In this document: in pieces, positions 7,031-12,831 of the stretch
Layout: every line of letters begins with the position of its first letter
Position numbering within the stretch: position 1 is the first letter of the stretch
Origin: Candidatus Peribacterales bacterium
GTDB lineage: Bacteria > Patescibacteriota > Gracilibacteria > Peribacterales > Peribacteraceae
NCBI GenBank assembly: GCA_020059985.1
Contig: JAGVCI010000087.1
Span: 1 to 13,008, forward strand
Length of the DNA: 13,008 nucleotides
Reading direction: 5' to 3'
The notes under the pieces: generated by a model
What the model was told of the DNA's origin: nothing
Seen by the model: only the letters and a program-made list of their open reading frames with translations
The model's database searches: none
Program-made: the position numbers and the translations under genes

Positions 7031-8425
7031 TTATCGGAGTTGTTCGATCAGCTTGGTGATAGGGATTCTGATCTGCTCGAGAGAGTCACGATCACGAATC
7101 GTCACGGTGTCTTTCTCTCCCTGCGCGTCATCTTCACCAAGTGTGCCGAAGTCCACGGTCACGCACTTCGGCGTACCGATCTCGTCCTGGCGTCGGTAGC
7201 GCTTCCCGATACTTCCCGTGACATCGAAGTCGACGGTCAGACGGGTTTCATGAACAATTTTTTTGTACAACTCCTGTGCTTTCGCAATCAGGTGTTCCTT
7301 CTTACTTAAAGGCAGTACAGCGACAGAAACAGGAGCGATGCGCGGATCGAATTTCATCACGGTGCGAACATCGCCTTCGCCCAGATCTTCCTCCGTGTAC
7401 GCTTCGAGAAGGATGGTGAGGACCGTGCGGTCGCATCCGAAGCTCGGCTCCACGACGTACGGGAGGATCTTCTTCTTCGGATCATCGGGGTCGGTGTAGG
7501 AGAGATCAGCACCCGAGAACTTCTGATGCTGCGAGAGGTCGTAGTCGCTGCGGTTCGCGAGACCGAAGAGCTCGCCCCAGCCCCACGGGAACTCGTACTC
7601 GATGTCGATGGTGCGGGAGCTGTAGTGCGAGAGCTCATCTTTCTCATGCTCGCGGATGCGGAGTCGCTCTTTAGAGATTCCAAATCCTGTGTACCAATCC
7701 CACACCGTGCTCTTCCACTCTTCGAACGCGTCGGCATCTTTGCCCGGCTCCACAAAATACTCGATCTCCATCTGCTCGAACTCCCTCGTGCGGAACGTGA
7801 AGTTGCCCGGCGTGATTTCGTTGCGGAATGCTTTTCCGATCTGCGCGACACCGAAGGGGAGGCGCATGCGCGTGGTCGTCTGCACATTTTTGAAGTTCAC
7901 GAAAATTCCCTGTGCGGTCTCGGGGCGTAAATAGATCAGATCACCTTCGCCTTTAATCACGCCTTGATGCGTCTCGAACATCAGGTTGAACTGCTTCGCT
8001 TCGGTCCAGTTGCATTTGCCACAATTCGGGCACGCGATTTTTTCCGCCATGAGCATCGGCTGTACCTGATTGAGTTTCAAGATGGCAGTCGCCTCGACAC
8101 CGAGTTTTCCTTCGAGGAGCTTGTCTCCGCGGAAACGCTCGTTGCAGTCTTTGCAGTCGACGAGCGGATCATTGAATGACGTCACGTGTCCGCTTGCTTC
8201 CCAGACTTTTGGGTTCATGAGGATCGCGCTATCGAGTCCCACGACGTCCTGACGCTCACGCACGAACGAGTTCCACCATGCGGATTTCACGTTCTTTTTC
8301 AGCTCCGATCCGAGTGGTCCGTAATCCCAGGTATTGGCCAGTCCGCCGTAAATATCTGACCCCGGGAAGATGAACCCTCTGCGTTTGCAGAGAGAAACGA
8401 TGGAGTCGAGGGAGGAAGCGGGCAT
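7031..8425 (-). CDS. glyS: Glycyl-tRNA synthetase, class II homodimeric type
   Basis: A 464-residue single-chain GlyRS (the alpha2 type of eukaryotes, archaea and many bacteria, not the alpha2beta2 GlyQ/GlyS type). It charges tRNA-Gly in the cytoplasm. The N-terminus has the glycine-enzyme segment GLANTWDYGPLG (28-39). An insertion carries two CxxC pairs (Cys91/Cys94 and Cys132/Cys135) that could bind zinc. Class II motif 2 is FRNEITPGNF to FEQ (200-218) and motif 3 is around PSFGCDRT (327-334). The C-terminal anticodon-binding domain runs from about 365 (VAVLPLSKK) to the end. ATG at 8425 is supported by homology starting within ten residues. A TATACT box ends 12 bases upstream, implying a leader of about 5 bases and no Shine-Dalgarno. 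The stop lies two bases from the GH81 stop on the other strand. Some databases call this type glyQS; the symbol here is the common one. Confidence 0.97.
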   Translation of the reverse strand: MPASSLDSIVSLCKRRGFIFPGSDIYGGLANTWDYGPLGSELKKNVKSAWWNSFVRERQDVVGLDSAILMNPKVWEASGHVTSFNDPLVDCKDCNERFRGDKLLEGKLGVEATAILKLNQVQPMLMAEKIACPNCGKCNWTEAKQFNLMFETHQGVIKGEGDLIYLRPETAQGIFVNFKNVQTTTRMRLPFGVAQIGKAFRNEITPGNFTFRTREFEQMEIEYFVEPGKDADAFEEWKSTVWDWYTGFGISKERLRIREHEKDELSHYSSRTIDIEYEFPWGWGELFGLANRSDYDLSQHQKFSGADLSYTDPDDPKKKILPYVVEPSFGCDRTVLTILLEAYTEEDLGEGDVRTVMKFDPRIAPVSVAVLPLSKKEHLIAKAQELYKKIVHETRLTVDFDVTGSIGKRYRRQDEIGTPKCVTVDFGTLGEDDAQGEKDTVTIRDRDSLEQIRIPITKLIEQLR

Positions 8426-8437
8426 ACGGCAGGGCAG

Positions 8438-8465
8438 AGTATAGGGTTCGGGGGCGCCTTGCCAC
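8438..8465 (-). promoter_or_regulatory. Possible promoter of glyS
   Basis: TATACT (minus strand, 8443-8438) is a 5/6 match to the -10 box. GTGGCA (8465-8460) lies 16 bp upstream and matches 4/6 of the -35 box. The distance from the -10 box to the ATG is 12 bases, so the transcript would have only about 5 untranslated bases. Confidence 0.45.
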
Positions 8466-8479
8466 TAACGGAGAGGGTT

Positions 8480-8505
8480 TTCCGGATATTCCAAGAAAGC
8501 CGGAA
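8480..8505 (+). promoter_or_regulatory. Inverted repeat TTCCGG-N14-CCGGAA, candidate operator
   Basis: Perfect 6-bp arms at 8480-8485 and 8500-8505 have centres 20 bp apart, about two helical turns. They lie in the 80-bp gap between glyS and the divergent PrsW gene, bracketing the expected -35 position of the PrsW promoter. The geometry suits a dimeric regulator. No regulator gene is adjacent and no second copy was noticed in the window. Confidence 0.3.
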
Positions 8506-8517
8506 TTGTGGTATAAT
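8489..8517 (+). promoter_or_regulatory. Extended -10 promoter of the PrsW gene
   Basis: A perfect TATAAT at 8512-8517 is preceded by TGG (8509-8511), making an extended -10 box. TTCCAA (8489-8494) at 17 bp is a poor -35, which extended -10 promoters tolerate. Transcription should begin near 8524. The box overlaps codons 2-4 of the longest possible PrsW reading frame, so the annotated TTG start would not be on this transcript. Confidence 0.6.
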
Positions 8518-10167
8518 TTAACGAAAACCCACATTCATATCGAAACCCTGGTTGCAGCACAGGCAACGCTCCTCGAGGCATTCCTGAGTGTCCCAGACTC
8601 CGTCTGGCACTTCATTGGGTGGCTCGCGGCGGCGACCGCGGGAGCATCCATCTTGTCACTTCTCTGGATGGGGATCCTCAATCACCTCTTCATCCATCAC
8701 GAGACTCTTGGGTCGGTCGAAAAACGTCAGCCGTATCTGCCGACAATGCGCGTGATAGCGGGAACATTGATCGCAACGGCAGCCCTCTTTTTCGTTGCGC
8801 TCCAATTCTTCGCCGATGTCACTCCGTTCGCGCTCTTCAAAGACACCGAAGTGATTGTGGCGTTCGCGCTCGGTGGCATCGCTGCCGGAGTGCTCCAACT
8901 CAAGCATCCCAAGACTCGTGATCCGCTCTTCGCATTCACGATCGGCACGATCATCGCGTTTGTGCTCATCGGTTTCACGGTGACGCTTCTTGGAAAAGGA
9001 ACGGAGAGTAATCCGTTCGTCATGGCGCTCGGTGTGCTCTTCCTCGTCATCTTGTGGCGACTCCTTTTCGGACCGTGGTCATCGAGTGTGAAGGCGATGG
9101 TGCTTGGCACGTTCATCGCCTGGGTCGCGCTGCACATGGTCTTGAAGCAAAGTCCCGAGGCACGCACGGCGACGTTGCTCGCTGCGGCGGTTGCTATGGT
9201 GCCGGCTGCTCTCTGGTGCTGGCTCTTTTTGGAATATCACCGTCAGCGCAAAAGCATTACGGCGCTCATGTTCTTCGCGGGTATGCTCTCGACCGCGCCG
9301 ATTCTCTTCTATGATGCTCTCGTGCGGAAGAACGTGGAATTGCAGTTCTTCGTCGTACGTCTCGTACCCGAGAACTTCAGTCGTATTTCCTCGACTTTTG
9401 TCTCGGGAGATCTGCTCAATGTTCTCGACCCGCAATCAACGATCATTGCCACATTGATTTCGTTCCTCATCGTTGGACTCATCGAAGAGGCGAGCAAGTT
9501 CTGGGTGCTGAAGGCCAGTGGGAAACCGTTCTTCGAAAGTATCGATGATGTCATGCAACTTGCGGTCATCTGCGCGATCGGGTTCGCGTTCGCCGAGAAC
9601 GTGCTCAACCCCAATTACTTCATCGGGTTTGTGCGCGACTACTTGATTGATCCTCCGACGCCGCTCTGGTGGACATTCCTCGGGAACGTCACCGGTCGCG
9701 CGGTGCTCACGACCATGGTGCACATCGTGTCCTCCGGAGTGATGGGGTACTTCCTCGGTCGTGCAATTTTTGCCGAATCGACACTCGGAGAAGAGCATCG
9801 CCGTGGACATGTGCATGTGGTTGCAGGACTCCTGCAGTGGTTGCTCCGACTCCCGGAGAAATCGATGTTCCGTATCCAGATGATTCTCATGGGACTCGTC
9901 TGTGCCACGGTGATCCACGGAATGTTCAACTTCCTCGTGACGCTTCCCGAGATCCTCCCCGGTCGTCCGCAGACGATCGCCGATCTCTTCGGACTAGGAG
10001 AAGACTCCCTTTTGCAGAATATTTCCATCCTACTTGTCCCCTCTCTCCTCTACGTCGTAGGAGGCTTTTGGCTCTTCACGGAGCTCTTTTACCGACGTGA
10101 GAACATGGAGAATCGAGGCCACCTTGTGGTGACCGATACATTTGTCACGGAGAGCAGCATTGCATAG
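8506..10167 (+). CDS. PrsW-family intramembrane metalloprotease (M82), start uncertain
   Basis: A polytopic membrane protein, up to 553 residues, with at least ten hydrophobic segments. The C-terminal half has the PrsW family motifs: EEASK (residues 327-331, EExxK), FAFAEN (360-365), His406 in MVHIVSSG and HGMFNF (471-476). The Glu and His residues are the presumed metal ligands and catalytic groups. PrsW of Bacillus performs site-1 cleavage of an anti-sigma factor. The substrate here is unknown and no anti-sigma factor is in the window. The N-terminal half (about 35-245) is an extra multi-span region without motifs I recognise. The start is a problem: TTG at 8506 is the only standard start before the first membrane segment, yet a perfect TATAAT lies inside codons 3-4. 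ATT 8533 or CTG 8548 are non-standard alternatives in the predicted transcript. The next ATG (residue 55) would remove most of the first membrane segment. An S41 protease gene follows 30 bases later. Confidence 0.85.
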   Translation: MWYNLTKTHIHIETLVAAQATLLEAFLSVPDSVWHFIGWLAAATAGASILSLLWMGILNHLFIHHETLGSVEKRQPYLPTMRVIAGTLIATAALFFVALQFFADVTPFALFKDTEVIVAFALGGIAAGVLQLKHPKTRDPLFAFTIGTIIAFVLIGFTVTLLGKGTESNPFVMALGVLFLVILWRLLFGPWSSSVKAMVLGTFIAWVALHMVLKQSPEARTATLLAAAVAMVPAALWCWLFLEYHRQRKSITALMFFAGMLSTAPILFYDALVRKNVELQFFVVRLVPENFSRISSTFVSGDLLNVLDPQSTIIATLISFLIVGLIEEASKFWVLKASGKPFFESIDDVMQLAVICAIGFAFAENVLNPNYFIGFVRDYLIDPPTPLWWTFLGNVTGRAVLTTMVHIVSSGVMGYFLGRAIFAESTLGEEHRRGHVHVVAGLLQWLLRLPEKSMFRIQMILMGLVCATVIHGMFNFLVTLPEILPGRPQTIADLFGLGEDSLLQNISILLVPSLLYVVGGFWLFTELFYRRENMENRGHLVVTDTFVTESSIA

Positions 10168-10170
10168 GAT
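10142..10170 (+). promoter_or_regulatory. Possible separate promoter of the S41 protease gene
   Basis: TTGTCA (10142-10147, 5/6) and TAGGAT (10165-10170, 4/6) are 17 bp apart across the end of the PrsW gene. Transcription would begin near 10177, about 20 bases before the ATG at 10198. The leader is pyrimidine-rich (CCGCCCTCTCTTTT) without a Shine-Dalgarno. Co-transcription with the PrsW gene is equally possible. Confidence 0.35.
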
Positions 10171-10197
10171 AAGCGGGTTATTTCCGCCCTCTCTTTT

Positions 10198-11868
10198 ATG
10201 TCGATTGCACCTCGCGTTTCTTTGCGGCTTCGCGCAGCCTCGATCGCTGTTTTCTGGTCCATGCTCCCAGGGTTAGTCGGAGCGCAGGCCTTCGCCGAAC
10301 TTCCGGTCGCTGCCGAGGACGTGGTCACGCGCGGCGACTTCATCCGCGCCGCGGTGCAAGTGCTTGGAGTCTCGGTGACGCAGAGCACGGATGCCACAGA
10401 TCTTCCCTATCAGCGCGTTGCTCAGGGGCTTGTTCCGTATGTGCGGGCAGCGCACGATAAAGGAGCGCTCACGATGTTTGGTCGTGATCTATTGCTCGCA
10501 CGTCCTATCACGCGTGGGTTCGCGCTGCGCATTGTCGCGTCTCTCACGAATGCCGTTGGAGATCCGACGACAGATTTCGAAGACGTCGAAGATGGCACGC
10601 CCGATGCACGCGCAGTCTCTGTTGCGATCGATAAAGGGTGGATGCATCCGATCCGAGATGGCTACTTTGGTTTTCGCAGAATTCTGAAAGGGGATGAAGC
10701 GACGACGCTGCTCGCAAAAGTATCGGGACGGACACCGGGCACGCAGGTGAAAACGACGAAGCCAAAAGATGATGTGACGACGCAGCCGATTCCGACGATT
10801 TCCGTGAACTTCCGCGGAGTGAGTAAGGATGGAATGGATATTCCGAAGGCGCGAATCCTCGAGACCATTTGGCAGGTGATCAACGACGAGTTCCTCTACA
10901 CCGATCGGATTCTCCCCGACGAGGCCGCGTACAAAGCTGCGGAGGCGATCGTGCAGTCATTGAAAGATCCGTACACCAGCTTCCTTCGACCGGTGAACAT
11001 CAATAGTTTGGAGACGCAGATCAACGGACAGGTAACGGGGATCGGAGCGCAAGTCGAAATGCGAAACAACATCCTCACGATCGTGACGCCGCTGCGCAGC
11101 TCTCCTGCAGAGAAAGCGGGACTTCTTCCAAACGACGAGATTCTCAAGGCTGATGGAGTGAGCCTCTCCGGGTTGGACTTTATTCAAGCAGTTGAGAAGG
11201 TGCGTGGTGAGAAGGGTACAAAGGTGACACTTACGATCCGCAGAAATAGTCGCGAGTTCGACGTCACGGTCGTCCGCGATACGATAAAAGTGCCGGAGGT
11301 GGAGATCACGTGGCAGGGAGAGGTGGCCATCATTGCAGTGCTCCAGTTTGGCAAAGTCACCGAGACCGAGCTGCGTCCGGCTCTCGTGAAAGTGATGGAA
11401 CAAAATCCGAAAGGTATCATCCTCGATCTCCGCAATAACCCGGGCGGTCTCCTCCATGCGGCGAGCATCATGATCAGCAACTTCGTTCCCAAGGGGAGTG
11501 GTGTTGCGCAAATTCTTGCACGCGATGGTGAGCGCACCGATGTTACGGAGGAATCTCCGACCATTGACGCGGACGTTCCACTCGTTGTTCTCGTGAACCA
11601 GGGTTCTGCGAGTGCATCAGAGATCGTTGCGGGATCGCTCCAGGATCTCGCTCGCGCGAAGATCGTGGGGACGAAAACGTTCGGCAAAGGAACCGTCCAG
11701 CAGGTGCTGCGGTTCAATGATGATTCCGGACTGAAGATTACCGTCGCGGAGTGGAAGACCCCGAAGGGTCGTAAGATCGATGGTGTGGGTGTGATGCCCG
11801 ATATCGTCGTCGAATACTCGTCCGAGCGCGATGAGCAGATGCTCCGGGCGCTGGAATTACTACGATAA
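10198..11868 (+). CDS. S41A carboxyl-terminal processing protease with N-terminal SLH-like repeats
   Basis: A 556-residue exported serine protease of the CtpA/CtpB type, which cuts substrates near their C-terminus. A signal peptide is likely (hydrophobic 11-30, possible cut after AQA or AFA at about 31-33). Residues about 40-175 resemble two S-layer homology repeats; the second is clearer (DFEDVEDG at 126-133, then IDKGW, GYFGFR and ILKGDEATTLLAKV). Such repeats usually bind cell-wall polymers. After a Thr/Lys linker (178-200) come the cap/PDZ part (DPYTSFL 257-263, PDZ about 268-360) and the protease core. The catalytic Ser472 is in GSASASE (469-475), Lys497 in FGKGTVQ, and Gln501; the Ser-Lys spacing of 25 and Lys-Gln of 4 match known CTPs. 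RNNPGG (412-417) is also typical. It follows the PrsW gene in the same direction, suggesting linked surface proteolysis. The ATG has no Shine-Dalgarno. Confidence 0.95.
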   Translation: MSIAPRVSLRLRAASIAVFWSMLPGLVGAQAFAELPVAAEDVVTRGDFIRAAVQVLGVSVTQSTDATDLPYQRVAQGLVPYVRAAHDKGALTMFGRDLLLARPITRGFALRIVASLTNAVGDPTTDFEDVEDGTPDARAVSVAIDKGWMHPIRDGYFGFRRILKGDEATTLLAKVSGRTPGTQVKTTKPKDDVTTQPIPTISVNFRGVSKDGMDIPKARILETIWQVINDEFLYTDRILPDEAAYKAAEAIVQSLKDPYTSFLRPVNINSLETQINGQVTGIGAQVEMRNNILTIVTPLRSSPAEKAGLLPNDEILKADGVSLSGLDFIQAVEKVRGEKGTKVTLTIRRNSREFDVTVVRDTIKVPEVEITWQGEVAIIAVLQFGKVTETELRPALVKVMEQNPKGIILDLRNNPGGLLHAASIMISNFVPKGSGVAQILARDGERTDVTEESPTIDADVPLVVLVNQGSASASEIVAGSLQDLARAKIVGTKTFGKGTVQQVLRFNDDSGLKITVAEWKTPKGRKIDGVGVMPDIVVEYSSERDEQMLRALELLR

Positions 11869-11875
11869 TTTTGGT

Positions 11876-11913
11876 TGGGCCTCCTGTCGTCGAGAGTGAC
11901 GAGAGGAGGCCTA
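11876..11913. terminator. Candidate bidirectional terminator hairpin between the S41 and STAS genes
   Basis: GGCCTCCT (11878-11885) pairs perfectly with AGGAGGCC (11904-11911). A 2x2 mismatch and a second stem CGTC/GACG (11888-11891, 11898-11901) close a six-base loop, and weak pairs extend the base. It lies in the 68-base gap between two convergent genes, where a shared terminator is expected. Neither strand has a proper run of U after the stem, so it is not a textbook intrinsic terminator. Confidence 0.5.
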
Positions 11914-11936
11914 GGTTGTAGCTGACGGGATTGTGA

Positions 11937-12284
11937 TTAATCACGAAGGGCTATTTCCAATGTCTCGACTACGCGGAAAAGTTTATTCAACTTGGTGATC
12001 GCTAGGACTTCACCAATGCGGGGATCGACGTGGCAGAGTGCCACATTTTTGTTTCCCTGGGCTACTTCTCGTTTGTCGGCAGTAATAAGCTTGCCGATAA
12101 TTGTGCTGGAGAAAAATGTAGTCTTCCAGCAATCCACGACCAGGAGTCCGTGTGGTTCTTTTTGCGCTCGTTCAATCTCTTCGGCTGTCTCGTCGCATAC
12201 TGCATCATCAAGAAATTTATCGGTGAGAAGTGTGATGACAAGTGCGCCTTCTTCTTCTCGAGCCTCGATGTGCCTGTACTCCAT
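11937..12284 (-). CDS. STAS-domain protein (anti-sigma factor antagonist-like)
   Basis: A 115-residue protein consisting of one STAS domain, the fold of SpoIIAA/RsbV. FSSTIIGKLI (residues 58-67) corresponds to the FxDSxGLG phospho-site loop: Ser60 aligns with the phosphorylatable serine, while the preceding Asp is replaced by Ser59. The C-terminal half (VALCHVDPRIGEVL, then LNKLFRVVETLEIAL) follows the family pattern. Phosphorylation-controlled binding to an RsbW-like kinase or another partner is the expected role, but no kinase, phosphatase or sigma factor is nearby. The gene starts 23 bases after the stop of a similar STAS gene and is clearly its paralogue; both proteins are 115 residues. 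A strong Shine-Dalgarno (AAGGAG) precedes its ATG, the best in the window. Confidence 0.88.
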   Translation of the reverse strand: MEYRHIEAREEEGALVITLLTDKFLDDAVCDETAEEIERAQKEPHGLLVVDCWKTTFFSSTIIGKLITADKREVAQGNKNVALCHVDPRIGEVLAITKLNKLFRVVETLEIALRD

Positions 12285-12291
12285 GGAATAT

Positions 12292-12297
12292 CTCCTT
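12292..12297 (-). promoter_or_regulatory. Strong Shine-Dalgarno of the second STAS gene
   Basis: AAGGAG on the minus strand with 7 bases (ATATTCC) to the ATG at 12284. It fixes the start, and it shows that this genome does use Shine-Dalgarno initiation, in contrast to most other starts in the window. Confidence 0.8.
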
Positions 12298-12307
12298 CTT
12301 CTGGGGG

Positions 12308-12655
12308 TTACTTTTTGATATCTACCAGTGCATTGTCAAAGCTTTCCTTGATCCGAAAGTGCTTATCTATTGTCATGATTGAGAACATCTCGTAGATGGC
12401 CGGACGAATATTGCACAGCACGAGCTTGAGACTCCTTTCTTTTAATTTTTTCTGCAATGTGATCAACTTGCCCATTGCGGCGCTGCTCAGAAACTGCAAG
12501 CGTCTAAAATCGAGAATCATGTTTCTGTTTTGATCTACGAGTAGGAACAATTCATCCCCGAGTCCCTTGATGTGACTCTCCAGTTTTATTTCTGCCACCG
12601 TGAATTCCACGGTCAAAACCTGTTCATCCAAAAGACTAAATTCCACGTATTGCAT
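12308..12655 (-). CDS. STAS-domain protein, first gene of the tandem pair
   Basis: A 115-residue single STAS domain, paralogous to the next gene. The loop LSSAAMGKLI (56-65) retains a serine at the phospho-site position (Ser58) with Ser57 in place of the usual Asp. ILDFRRLQF before it and KLVLCNIRPAIYEMF after it are the usual beta strands and helices. LSSAAxGKLI-type loops are also known from planctomycete STAS proteins. I chose ATG at 12655 because AAAGGG (12667-12662) lies 6 bases upstream and the domain begins right away. ATG at 12661 and a longer form from 12685 are possible but leave the domain start unexplained. The region is visibly more A+T-rich than the genes to its left. Confidence 0.85.
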   Translation of the reverse strand: MQYVEFSLLDEQVLTVEFTVAEIKLESHIKGLGDELFLLVDQNRNMILDFRRLQFLSSAAMGKLITLQKKLKERSLKLVLCNIRPAIYEMFSIMTIDKHFRIKESFDNALVDIKK

Positions 12656-12712
12656 GGTCATCCCTTTGCTGTGAATGAGCCCCAATGTGATGTGACCGTC
12701 AGTACTGTCACT

Positions 12713-12740
12713 GTTCTACGCCCAATTTGCTATCAGTCAA
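12713..12740 (-). promoter_or_regulatory. Possible promoter of the STAS operon
   Basis: TTGACT (minus strand, 12740-12735, 5/6) and TAGAAC (12718-12713, 4/6) are 16 bp apart. The predicted start near 12706 gives a leader of about 50 bases. GTGAC-N10-GTCAC (12692-12711) lies at the start of that transcript and may be a small hairpin or operator. Confidence 0.4.
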
Positions 12741-12774
12741 AGAATTCTCAGCTCTTTCCGCGAATCTCTGAATA

Positions 12775-12807
12775 TTGAAAAAATGGCATAAAAATGGTAT
12801 TATACCA
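12775..12807. promoter_or_regulatory. Overlapping divergent promoters on the palindrome TGGTATTATACCA
   Basis: On the plus strand TTGAAA (12775-12780) and TATTAT (12798-12803) are exactly 17 bp apart with TGG before the -10 box, a strong sigma-70-type promoter for the gene at 12832 (start about 12810, leader about 21 bases). The -10 region is a perfect palindrome, TGGTAT-T-ATACCA (12795-12807). The minus strand therefore also reads TGGTATAAT, an extended consensus -10 box (12804-12799), though without a good -35. A minus-strand start near 12792 would transcribe the STAS operon with a leader of about 137 bases. Confidence 0.6.
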
Positions 12808-12831
12808 ATAACATCCATTCCAACATCATTC

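Noticed and set aside
10170..10192. The GCGG/CCGC hairpin before the S41 gene as a terminator of the PrsW gene
   Set aside because: The stem is only 4 bp and the following tract is mixed pyrimidine running straight into the start codon, which looks more like a translation leader.
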